Assembly (NCBI GenBank): GCA_009760855.2
Contig: WPIO01000062.1
Coordinates: 62,001 to 126,000, forward strand
Length of the DNA stretch: 64,000 nucleotides
Direction: 5' to 3'
Origin: Cristatella mucedo
Lineage: Eukaryota; Bryozoa; Phylactolaemata; Cristatellidae
The position numbers were made by a program, and so were the translations under genes. Position 1 is the first letter of the stretch. Each line of letters starts with the position of its first letter. The notes beneath the pieces were generated by a model. It was not told the DNA's origin. It saw only the letters and a program-made list of their open reading frames with translations, and ran no database searches. Positions 37,711-48,890 of the stretch are shown here, in pieces.

Positions 37711-39045
37711 ATTTAATACATATGTATATGTTTATGCGTAAATATACCTTTGTGCAGGAGATAGCTATCGAGAGTTGGAGAGGGAGCGAGCGAATGTGTG
37801 TACGAACGACTTGCCTTCGGTACAAGTACTAAGTAGAGATCAAAGTGTCCAGTATAATGACCGGATAAATACGATACGCCTTTCTTCAATTTGTTATGCA
37901 TTAGCATGCATTTCCTTACATCCCTCGGTAAGAATGAGCGAAAATTCAAAAAAAAAATTCCAGAAAAGGAAAACGAGGATGCATTAACACCTGTGGAAAA
38001 TGCGTTCGCTGGATCATGTGCCTCTATCTTTTCGGCAACTGCTCTCTGTCCAGTAGAGTTAATTAAGTGCCGAATGCAGACGTACCGCGAGAAGCTCAAG
38101 TTAGCACACGTTGCCTGCAGCCAGATTGAAAACCTGTAAGTCAAGCTATGCAAGCAACACTATGACTAACACAATGGCATGTGTGAGTCGAAAATTGACA
38201 GCCAGCCATTATTTCCTTGCTGCCACTTCGCTCTTAGCTTGGTGTGCGTAGCCGCATAGCATAACTGTTCTACACTCGGTTCGTCAGCAGCAGATCGCTT
38301 CAGAATGCTCTACTTCCCAGAGGCCCGCTATCGCTAGTGAAGCAAATCGTTCACGAGAAAGGTTTTCGTGGACTGTTCCACGGACTGACCTCAACAATAC
38401 CCCGAGATTCACCTGGGTACTTTTTCTTCTTTGGTGGCTACGAACTGGCACGCACGCTCCTTGCAGCTCCAAGACAAACAAAGGACGATCTCGGTGAGAT
38501 ACCCACGTGACAGTTTCTACTCGCCACGCCTGCACCCTTGCTCTTCGGTGCTGTTGGCACCCTCAAGCGCCTTCACATAGAATAGTTATTCAAAGTCTAG
38601 GTCACAAGCTATTCAAATCGCTTTCATCAATATGGACTGTTTGTCTTGAATCTTGAAGTAAAAACAAAACTAGCGCACTTCTACCTTTTCGTTTCTTTTG
38701 ATGTCGAGGTGGAGTTGTAATGAGGTGTACGTCAGCGCATCCCCACCCCTCCCACCCCTCCCGCTGACTCGATTGCACGCCAATACACCGATCTCCAACT
38801 GTAGGCTATCGTGATCGCACACCTTTTAAAAAGGTCTATTTGCAATAAAATACTGGTACTGCATCTCTTTTCATTTGGTATCGTCGTGTACATGCTTAAG
38901 CGTGGCCAAGCTTGCATACATCAGCGGCCTCACAGATTTACAGCAAGCGTTCACAATCCGACAAACTCAGTGCCTGATCGGTGCATGAAAATTAGTCTGC
39001 TGCTGGTGGCTTGGATCTCGACAAGAGCTGTAGGTCTTGACGATC

Positions 39046-39300
39046 GCATTAATAATAATAATAATAATAATAATGCGCTTGCTATAGCACCTCCAGAGAA
39101 CCCAATCTCTTTCTGGGCACTTTACATTTGCTGAAAGGAAAGTATGATCGAATGGCTAGTGGTAGCAGGGTCAATGATGACAAGCTTGACATGGTTAGAG
39201 GTGACATGCACGGGGTCAGCACGTATGAGAGCTATTTGGCACGCCCAGTGTCGCTAGCAACCGCTGGGGTGAGATGGCGGTTCAAAGTACCGAAGAAGAA
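39046..39300 (-). mobile_element. LINE-A 3' end fragment
   Basis: A run of AAT triplets, then GCGCTTGCTATAGCACCTCC and the hairpin and GGTGACATGCACGGGGTCAG sequence of the LINE-A tail in reverse. It lies in intron 3 of carrier copy 1. Confidence 0.8.
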
Positions 39301-39344
39301 CAAATAAAAGGTCAGCTGCGTCGATCACCTTGTATACATAGCAT

Positions 39345-39480
39345 AGAAGAGCTTTAGCCGTTTTCACCGGCGCATGCAATAGGTTGTACAGGATTGACTG
39401 ATCAGGGCTCAAACCAACGGTCTGAAGACGGAACTGCGAGCACCTTAACTCTGATCTAAGACTAAGTGTCAGAGCAACCG
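39345..39480 (-). mobile_element. SINE-2-like copy, strongly diverged
   Basis: Contains GAGCTTTAGCCGTTTTCACC and GGGCTCAAACCAACGGTCTG, matching the reverse SINE-2 body and box B region loosely. Confidence 0.5.
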
Positions 39481-40203
39481 TCGCATGGTCTGGTCACAGC
39501 TGCCTGCATCACTTGCTGTCGTCAGCAGACATAATTTAGCACTCATCCACTCTTCTCGCCACAAAGTAAATGCCGCGGATATGTCTGCCGTAAATGCTGT
39601 CCATGCCTTACTCAGCGCTTACTTTTTTCGCTTCGATTATTTGTTAAATATCGTTGGCATAGCTTACAGACACTGTAAGGCGAATTTCTCTTTCTCCCAA
39701 GTCCCAAAAATACCTACAAAGGTATACTTCAATGCTTCGAAATGCGTGCCAGAGTTTCCGCTGACATAGTTTTTTAAACCTTAGCCTAGCTGGTGACCCA
39801 GGCCTACTGTCAGGCAAGGACTCCATACCGTGATCTGGCTCTTTAAGTGCCCGAATCTTACTTTCAGTGTCTTTCTACTTGTTACCTTTTCACACGTGAG
39901 GCATTCATTGACTACTCGCAGCACGAAGCTTTTGGGCTCCTTCTTTAGTCTCTCATTGTTGTAGAGTTTTTTGTACGCAACGCTTCTGTTGAGTTTCGGG
40001 AGTGTGACAGTGAGTGCCTCCCCTTGTTGCTCTTTTTTCTTGTTGTTGTCTTCTGTATGTATGCTTATATTTTGCTCGCGCTGCCCATTTTTTGCTCCAA
40101 TTTCTTGGTTGTGAAAACTCACCGGTCCACAGTGGCGGGCAGAGACCACAGGTTTTATATGAAATTAGCCTGCTATTGTTAGCAATCGCCGAAAACTTCA
40201 ACT

Positions 40204-40495
40204 TAATAATAATAATAATAATAATAATTCACTTGATAAAGCGCCCTCAGAGAACTTAATCTCTCTCTAGGCGCTTTACATTTGCTGTAAAGTGAAATGC
40301 AATTGAATGGTAAGTAAAATCACGCTTGAAAAACAAACGAAATGAATAATATGGTTAGAGGTGACATGCACAGGGTCAGCATGCAAATGTGGTTAGTGGC
40401 AGCATGCACAGTGTCAGCACGCATAAGCACGTGAAGGACGAATCACAGGGACTCACTAAATGCTGTCCTAAATAGGTGTGCTTAGGAAGGCGGGC
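40204..40495 (-). mobile_element. LINE-A 3' end fragment
   Basis: AATAATAAT run, CACTTGATAAAGCGCCCTCA, the tail hairpin and AGGTGACATGCACAGGGTCA in reverse orientation. It lies in intron 3 of carrier copy 1. Confidence 0.85.
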
Positions 40496-41429
40496 CCGAG
40501 TGTCCGCTGACGTACGTGGTGACCCCGCCCCACTGACTGACGAGCTAATATTTCTAAATTAATGGAGCGAAATATGTATAGAAGGAAAGATAGCATGCTT
40601 ACCTTAAAATTATAATTTTTTAATTGTTTTTATGAAATGAACGTGAGCCTACTTTAATGAAACTTATTCATTAGCGCTGGGAAGTTAATAAGCATTGAGT
40701 TGTGTGTACGGAACATGCAGACGTGCAGACCGTCTTTAAGTTAATTAATATTTGCTATTACTTTTAAGCCCCACAAGTATGGCGGGGAAAACTTTAAAAA
40801 GTCAGCACATTTAAATAAATTTAGTTACTCAAAATCTTTTTAATCACAGCGTATTTTCAAATTGTTGTAATCATCCTCCAACTGTCGCATGCGCTTTTGA
40901 GTTTTTTGGATAAATGCACGAACAATCTTCGGATTCCTTCCTTCCTAGTGTCAGAGCCACATGCAGACAGTTCGTGTGCAAAGCAGGCTCTGCCAAGAAA
41001 ACACCCACATGCTTGAATGAACCTACCCTTTCGACTTTGTTTTTGTTGTGATTTTCAAAGAAAAATAAATTACAGGAAATTGGCGACCACACATGCGGAA
41101 CGAAAGGCTGCCTTTGCCCTCTAGTAGATTAATGCGAGGCACAAAGACGCATTTGTCTTTGTTGCTTCCATTGATGATCTCAGCGTCAATGAAATTTGCT
41201 CGAGCTGCTTAATGACCAAACGCATCCATTTAACGTACCTTTGTGTGCATTTAAATCTCGAAGCGGCTTGATAAAAGCACCAGCTTGAAGTTTGAGCAAA
41301 TTCAGTGGCATTCCTGATGGAGATTGCTGGTTCTACAATTCTAATGGAAAATGGTGGCATCTTGAAACTCTCCGGTAGTGATTGTGTCGATGCGATAATA
41401 GCAGTTCGCGTTGCCAATAAGAAGTTTGA

Positions 41430-41825
41430 GGGTGTCCCAATTCAATTAAAAATCCTTTGGAGACCGCGCCTTTAGTTTGTATGCTCCCAAAGCCTGTAAC
41501 TCACTCGCGACTTGCGCCACGACATCTTCTCACTTGTCCACCCTTCTTAAAGAAACTAAAAACGCATTATTTATCACAGCATTTAGTGGGTCCCTGTGAT
41601 TCGTCCTTTATGTGCTTATGCGTGCTGACACTGTGCATGCTGCCACTAACCATATTTGCATGCTGACCCTGTGCGTGTCATCCTAACCATGTTATTCTTG
41701 TTGTCTATTGAGCATGCTACAACTTACCATTCGATTGTGCTTCCATTGCAGCAAATTTTAAGTGCCTAGAAAGAGATTGAGTTCTATGAGGGTGCTATAT
41801 CAAATATGTTATTTTTATTATTATC
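41430..41825 (+). mobile_element. LINE-A 3' end fragment
   Basis: Begins at sequence encoding [14 protein letters not shown], continues through the GTGCATGCTGCCACTAACCA repeats of the 3' region, and ends in GAGATTGAGTTCTATGAGGG plus TTATTTTTATTATTA. A SINE-1 copy follows immediately. Confidence 0.85.
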
Positions 41826-41827
41826 GC

Positions 41828-41960
41828 TGGTTTGGTCCAGCGGTAAGGTGCTCGCCCCGACCGAGGCCTGGCTGAGGTCGTGGGCTCGAGCCCCGAGGCA
41901 TACGTGAAGCGCCTGAATAGAGATTAAGTTCTCTTGGGGCGCTATACAATTGAATTATAT
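41828..41960 (+). mobile_element. SINE-1 copy
   Basis: Nearly the same as the copy at 4483: TGGTCCAGCGGTAAGGTGCT, GTGGGCTCGAGCCCCGAGGC, and the tail GAATAGAGATTAAGTTCTCT. It is placed directly after a LINE-A 3' end. Confidence 0.88.
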
Positions 41961-42829
41961 ATAGATTTGTTAAATACTAATTTTGTTGCAAAGGCGTCCT
42001 TCAAAGTGAGAATAGAGATAGTGCTTTAGCTTCTTCATCTGTCATTCCAGCACGTATAGCGGATAGCGAGAGCGTCTCTTTATTGCAGCTTCTGCAGCAC
42101 GCCGCCGCAGTTAAGCAGCTTCTCTTCTCGCGTCTCTTCGGCGATTATCTGCTGGGGTGAGAGAGGACTCCTTTTTATTTCAGTTTTTTTTCTTTCAAGA
42201 TCTTGATTTATATTCATCCAAAAAAAACGAGAGGTCTGAGTAAGTGGTGTACGTGTGTGAGCTTACAAGGCTTCGATCACTTTGCTGCCATAAGCTCAAG
42301 CTTTGTGTTCCCCATTAATATAGGCACCGCACAGACCTTCTTGGCTGGCGGCATCGGCGGCGCCTCCTTGTGGTTGGTTGTCTATCCCGTGGATTTGGTG
42401 AAGTCTCGAGTACAGGCACTGACAACTGATGGCCACTTTCTGGTAGAATTTCGCAAGGTCTTGAGAGAGGAAGATAAGCTACTGGCGCACCTCAGCCGGC
42501 AATTGAAAACCGCAAAGCTGATGATGTCGCTGGCGATAGTTTATCTGAAAACCTTTTCGATAATTCCAAATTCACCTGCGACCGAATTTGATGACAGCGG
42601 GCGAGGATTAGTTACTAAGTGGTAATGATTGAAGCTCGGGCAACATTCCCAAAAGGGTAGGAGAACAACTTCGGGGTAAATGGAGACACCAACCCTTCCA
42701 CAACGGCTCGAGAATGATAGAGATTTACCCATGCCTCTCCGAAGTGATTAGAAATATACCCTTACCCTTCCGAAATGGGTGAAAATCTGTCCCTACCCGT
42801 CTATTACGACTGGATATCTCTGAAAGAGA

Positions 42830-42965
42830 GAAGGACCAAGGCTCCTTGGCGAACCGCTCCTCGCCTAGGAGCGACACAGCTCGCAAATAGCTGGTGGGAC
42901 GCACTGCTATCACGGCCTTCGGATAGCCTATATAGGCCTAGCAGAACTGCTGGTGGGTCAAAGTT
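42830..42965. repeat. Unclassified repeat, copy 1 (partner at 44110-44235)
   Basis: Includes GGAGCGACACAGCTCGCAAA and CTATATAGGCCTAGCAGAACTGCTGG-like sequence. The partner at 44110-44235 has GAGCGACGCAGCTTGGTAG and TTACATTGGCCGGCAGATCTGCTGG-like sequence. The two flank the CT/GT tract and are diverged. Confidence 0.5.
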
Positions 42966-43540
42966 CAAGGCGTGGGCATGCTATGAAGGAGAGCATACAA
43001 TTGCAAGTTATCGAAGAAGGTCGCAAAATGGTATTGCCTATAATAATAGAAGAATCTTCTATTGCTCGTCTTCTAAAGTTTCCTGAAGTGCCAATCGCTG
43101 ATCAATCGTGCACAGTTCTACTTCGAGGGATTGGTCAGAGCTGAAGGTGTGGTCGCTGCTGCGGGTGAGACTGGGAGAGTGAGTAATCCTTAAAGCCTTA
43201 TTCAAAGGGAGCACCCCATTGAGACGAGCTACGACCTGAGTAGACCGGCATTCCTTGTACTATTCGGATGTCTTCGGCGAGCTTTTCCCTGGAGGCAGTG
43301 CTTTAACTATCCTGACGCGGTCGGTATTGCAGGGGTACTGCATCCTCCCACTGTCGCAACAATTGAGATCGAGGGCCTACCAGGCAAAGCTAATTGGCTG
43401 CCCCAAGCAATGAAGGAGCGAGCCAGGGTGTCTCGGCAGGTCTGAACTCTGAAAGCACTGCGTTAGTTAAACAGACTTTGACTCATAGTTCCTTTCCTGC
43501 TATTTTTTGAAGTCTAAAAGTTTTGCCAGTTTAACTCTGC

Positions 43541-44104
<564 letters not shown>

Positions 44105-44684
44105 GTAGCCACGCCACGCCTACGAGCGACGCAGCTTGGTAGTCGATTGTAGCTTGGTAGTCGATGGCCCTGGGCCATCGCAGCCTTGGAATAGCTTACA
44201 TTGGCCGGCAGATCTGCTGGCGGTTCAGACCGTTATCCGGAGTGGCTGGCAACCACTAGTTGCAAGGTTATCGTTAATAAGCCTGAATTAGTAGAGGGGG
44301 CTTCAAGTTTCCCCTCAATGCTGCGAATGCATTTGACGAAACCGCTATTGGCAAGGTCGTGCTAAGCGTTGTTTGATTTCTATAAGACTATAAGCACGAT
44401 CGTTATTAAACTGGCTGTACCACGAAGAGAGTTTTCGACCGGAGCCAATCGCTATAACCAATTACTGAACTAACTTGGAAAGAGATTTTGGCAATGAGGT
44501 GATGGACTTAAATAGCTCTACATAAGTTAGCCAGCGGTCCATTCAAAGACGTTACTGCTGAGCGAGTTTTAAATGCTGCGATAGTAACACGCATGACGTA
44601 ATCCACAATCCCTCATGTTTATAAGATAATAGGCCCCATAAATTTAACAGGACTTGGAATTTAGATAATAGGATTATACTTTAC

Positions 44685-45115
44685 CACACAATTGGCAATG
44701 ACCATAATGAGACTAATCGTTTACCTATACCTCGTACGAACCTCAAATCCTTTGGAGACCGTGCCTTTAGCTTGTATGCTCTCAAAGCCTGGAACTCACT
44801 TTTGACTTGTGTCACAACATCCCCTGACTTGACCACATCTAAAAATAAACTAAAAATGCATATTTTTACCACATTACTTATTGGGTCCATGTGATTTTTC
44901 CTTTACCTGCTTATGCGTGCTGACACTGTTGCATGCTGCCACTAACCATATCTGCATGCCGACCCTGTGCATGCCACCTCTAAGCATGCAATGCTTGTTG
45001 TCATTGAGCATGCCACCACTAACCGTTCGATCGTACTTCCTTTGCAGCAAAAATTGAAGTCCCTAGAAAGAGATTGAGTCTCTGAGGGTGCTGTATTAAA
45101 TGTATTATTATTACT
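44685..45115 (+). mobile_element. LINE-A 3' end fragment
   Basis: Encodes [18 protein letters not shown]-type sequence with SLKAWNS, then the typical CATGCTGCCACTAACCATAT region and the hairpin AGAAAGAGATTGAGTCTCTG ending in TTATTATTACTA. Confidence 0.85.
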
Positions 45116-46213
45116 ACTGTATTTTCGCGGATATGGCGATGATGTTCAGAATACCCTATGATGGGTAGAATCGAACAAATTTTTTCTGCAGTGCTGTGAG
45201 AATAAGCGTACGTCGAGAACTAAAGAGCGAAGATATTAGTGCTCATTCTGCCGGAAAGCTGATGAAGCCGGAGCTGTCATTTTGGTTAGATGTTCGGCAG
45301 GCTAGTCGGCTAGTCACGTGGGCTCCAGCCACGCCTCGAGGGTCTCTATGAAGCCTACAACTAAGTATCTGCAATATAGGCAATTAATGCCGAGTGGGCT
45401 TGCTAGGTTATAGTTCACATAGCCTCTAAATTGCTGCAACTAAAGCGAAATTGATCTAAAAAGCCATCTTGTGGTTTAAAAAACTAAGTGTACGCGATCA
45501 TTTGGCATGAAGACACGGATCTTAATTATGGCATAGTATATATTTTATGAAGTACGGAGGTTGTGAGACATAATTTTATGGTTCTGCTCCAGTGCATTAG
45601 GCGTTATTGAAAAGCAAGGTTTAAGCCCTGTACATTGAATGGAAGGGAATGAGTCTTGAGGGCTTAATCAAAAGATTACTGGCCCAGAAAAGCAAAAGCC
45701 ATTCCTATCTCGTGGCAAAATCCGAGAACTGCCAGTTCAATTCGGATAGCTTTCACTCTTTTATGGTGTATTATTGTGCATTATACCTGTATTTTCAATT
45801 TATCACAGCTGAAAAAAATGATTTTAATACGGACCTAGTTTTATCCAATACAATAGCTCAGCGTTTCTCGCTGATTTGACTGATTTTTTTAATAGCACAC
45901 TAGGCACCCGAAAAACGTGCTCATGTTGTCACTTCTCTCCTCATCTCTTCTTCCGGCTGCCAGAATTCTCTCGAAGCCTTTTTCAATGGATTCGGGCATC
46001 ATGACCTTTTCTTTTTTTTGGCATACCTCACGGTTTTCCAGCTTGTCAGCTGCATCTTTCCCTGCGAGGTCTGGTGGAAGAGATAACCAAATAATAAGAG
46101 CGCCGCTTGGCTCTCAGCTAAGGACCACAGGATTCGAAAACTTGAGCAAGATTGTAGACTCTCTTCTATCTTTCGCGAGAAGCAGGCACTGTCAGGAAAA
46201 TGTCTCCAACGAA

Positions 46214-46384
46214 TGAGCCGTAATGGCTCACTAGGTAAGGTGATTGCTTTTCACGACCTCGGCCCCGAGGTCGTGGGTTCGAATCCTGTGGTGGGCGATC
46301 CTTTATCGCCACTGCAAGCGATGGTGATACCCGTACAGACTCTTCTGTCGCTATACAAAAAGAGGCTGTTAAATCAGCTAGCAT
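46214..46384 (+). mobile_element. SINE-2, tRNA-derived, well preserved
   Basis: Box A-like TGGCTCACTAGG and box B GGTTCGAATCC are spaced as in a tRNA gene. The body GCGATCCTTTATCGCCACTG and the end GTCGCTATACAAAAAGAGGC differ from SINE-1. Confidence 0.88.
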
Positions 46385-46544
46385 TTTTTTTAATTTTATC
46401 TCCAGGCGAGTCTGATGCGTACATTAAGCATGCCGCTCAGTGCTTGCTTAGACGATAGGGGTATGCAAGCCAAACTAGTTCCCGTGTTTCCGACATCGCG
46501 TCTAAATTACTGAAATTTTCTTTGTTAAGTGTTCCCGGCCTGCG

Positions 46545-47740
46545 AAATTATTCGCATGCAACTGGCTCATAACTCTGCAGCTCACCTGGTTGCTGTCTCT
46601 GGCGTAGCTGCCACAGCACGGCACTTTGTCTGAGCTTCTCTGGCTCCCTGCTACGCATCACGTCGACTACAGAATCGTCTTATCCGATATGGCTTACATC
46701 TGGCTAATTGGATCAGCTCGGGCTTACAGGTCGCTTCGCTCGCTTGGACGAGCCCACCTATCCGAATACGTTTCCTATCCAGTATGCTTTCGGACAACCC
46801 ACTCCTTGGCCTCAAAGCGTCTGGCAGCTGCTTGCACCAGATTAAAATCTTCTGGACATCGGTCCTTCAGTTCTAATGCACCAAAATATCTGGCTGGTGC
46901 TTCTATCACTACCCGCAATGAGTTTGCATCATTTCAGTCTCAGTTAAAGATGCAGCTGTTCTTATAATAATAGTGATAATGCACTTGATAAAGCGTCCTC
47001 AGAGAACTCAATCTCTTTCAAGGCGCTGCACATTTGCTGCAAGGAGAAGCGCGATTGAATGTTGAGTAACATCATGCTTGATAAACATGAATAACATCGG
47101 TAGGGGTGACATGCACAGGGTCAGCATGGAAATGTGGTTAGTGGCAGCATGCACAGTGTCAGCATGCATTAGCACATTAAGGACGAATCGCAGGGATCCG
47201 CTAAAATGCTGTCCTAAATTGGTGTGTTTTTAAGTTATTTTTAAATGTGGTCAAGTCAGGGGATGTTGTGACGAAAGTCGTGAGGGAGTTCCAGGCTTTG
47301 GGAGCATACGAGCTAAATGCACGGTCTCCAAAGAATTTCAGGTTTGTACGAGGTATTGGTAAAGTGTTGGATTCCGAAAAGCGGGTGGTACGATGCTTAG
47401 CCGGGTGGGGGAGTAGATCTGAGAGATAGGCTGGGGCCAAAGAATGAAGTGACCTAAAAGTGAGCGACAAGACTATATCTCGACATTCTTCTACGCTTTC
47501 CCTGCCCCTCAGTAAACTTGTCTTCTTGCTCATGAACATGTGCACCTGAGTATCTTCTTGCATTCTTTAGAATGCTGGCATAAGCATGAAAATTGAGTGC
47601 TTTTCCGTTCTTGTCCTAGCCTGATACTGAGCAATTCAATCATTCTTGGTTATTGATTCTCTTGCAGCGAGCTGTAAAGTGCCTTAAGAGAGATTCAGCT
47701 CTCTTAAGGCGCTATAATACGACTTATTAGCGTTATTATG
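46545..47740 (+). mobile_element. LINE-C copy interrupted by a minus-strand LINE-A (46963-47468)
   Basis: LINE-C sequence (LKSSGHRSFSSNAPKYL, ending FASFQSQLKMQLFL) stops at about 46962. A minus-oriented LINE-A 3' end of about 506 bp begins with TAATAATAG and the tail hairpin. LINE-C resumes at about 47469 and ends in its hairpin CCTTAAGAGAGATTCAGCTC near 47680-47715. Confidence 0.75.
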
Positions 47741-48473
47741 ATTAACGTCTGCCACTTAACGGCGAGCAATACTACGTTCGCAATTGAAATTATAGGTTTT
47801 CCTGCACTGTAAACAGGACTCGCACCCACATTGCTTCGGACGTTCGTATGCTCAGGGTGCCTGTTCCTGACAACGAAGGCTGTACGAATGAAGTTAAGCC
47901 GCATAGCATACGGACCACAGCAGCAGCAAGAATGAATAGCAGTTTGCAGTTGCAGCAACTCGAGTTTGACTTTGTGCAGTAAGTCCCAGTGTCTGCAGTG
48001 CAGCATGGTGTCCAAGGGCAGTGTAACCGACAACCCGGTGACCCTGAAAAGAACCGGTTGCTCTCCGGTACAGGTCGAGTCGCTATGCTCAGAATATGAA
48101 ATCCGACATCACATGAAAGTTAGAAATAAAGCCAATTGACTTCGCATTCGTATTATAAATTTTAAGCTGCATTATCTTACATCATTTGTCCTAAAGCCGA
48201 GCGATTCGTAGTCAATTGATATGTGGTTAATTCTATGGGAAGTGGGGTAGCGTTAGCCGCCCGCAAGTAGGAGCCATTAAGCGAAGCCTCTCGTAATAAA
48301 GCCCCATCGTTGGTCTGATCTCATAGGTAGCCGGCGATTGCTTCTGGGCGCTATGCTGTATCTTAAAGTGGGATTCAGCATATGCAGCTGCATTATACCA
48401 CGACAGCATGAAGAGCGCATGAAAAGGCTCGTTAAACGTGTCCGTCGAACAACCATACCTTTGTTCACGAGTG

Positions 48474-48890
48474 CTACGATGCGATGAGGAATGTGTGCTT
48501 CTCTTTGAATGGCAAGTCAGGGGGATATCGTGGCGTCAGTCGAGAGTGAGCTCCAGTCTTAGGAGCATGCGTACTAGAAGCCCAATCTCCAAAGAATTTG
48601 AGGTCGGTTCGAGGGATGCCCAACCGATTTGACTCATAAAAGCCGGCGGTACGATGCCTCGACTGGTGTGGGACTAGTTTCGATTGGTAAGTTTGAGCGA
48701 GGAAACGAAGGAACTTTAAAGTGAGTAACAGAAGCCTAAAGTCAATACGCTGCCTGATCTGGAGCCAGTGCAGGTCGGCGAGAAGTAGCACGATGTGGCA
48801 TCTGCGACGCTCACGATAGACAAGCCTAGCTGCAGAGTTTTTTGCCAGCGGGAAGCGCCTGATCGCACAGGCCCGTACACAAGAAAGCAG
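48474..48890 (-). mobile_element. LINE-A/C C-terminal remnant
   Basis: The minus strand reads [16 protein letters not shown] and then PRTDLKFFGDWASSTHAPK, the conserved C-terminal block of these elements, with frame changes. Confidence 0.75.

Larger units (their letters stand above)
34900..42625 (+). pseudogene. Ornithine-carrier-like gene (SLC25A15 family), copy 1, damaged 3' end
   Basis: Members of this mitochondrial carrier family exchange cytosolic ornithine for matrix citrulline in the inner membrane. Exons 34900-35215, 37964-38135, 38321-38493 and 42324-42473 have lengths 316, 172, 173 and 150 nt. The last three equal those of copy 2 at 51961, with the same phases. All three carrier signatures are present: QPLDTVK (37-42), CPVELIK and YPVDLVK. 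The substrate-contact candidates E86 (NVVENS) and R191 (PRDSPGYFFFF) are kept. The donor after exon 4 reads GAAG|ATAAG where copy 2 has GAAG|GTAAG, a G-to-A change at position +1. I find no counterpart of exon 5, which would encode the sixth helix and the third contact Arg. Reading through gives 50 novel residues and a stop at 42623-42625, about 320 residues in total. It may be a pseudogene or a carrier with a replaced C-terminus. The open, motif-bearing exons argue that any loss is recent. Confidence 0.85.

Noticed and set aside
42880-42960. Possible exon 5 of carrier copy 1 starting at ATCACGGCC
   Set aside because: The match is short and broken by a stop, and the sequence is repeated at 44.2 kb, so it is more likely a repeat.
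43225-43320. Possible exon 5 of carrier copy 1 (reads LRRAFPWRQCF)
   Set aside because: Only the RxFP core matches; upstream residues do not align, and no acceptor in the right phase is evident.
47800-47890. Possible tRNA gene on the minus strand
   Set aside because: The box B-like GGGTGCGAGTCC is imperfect and no cloverleaf could be drawn by eye.
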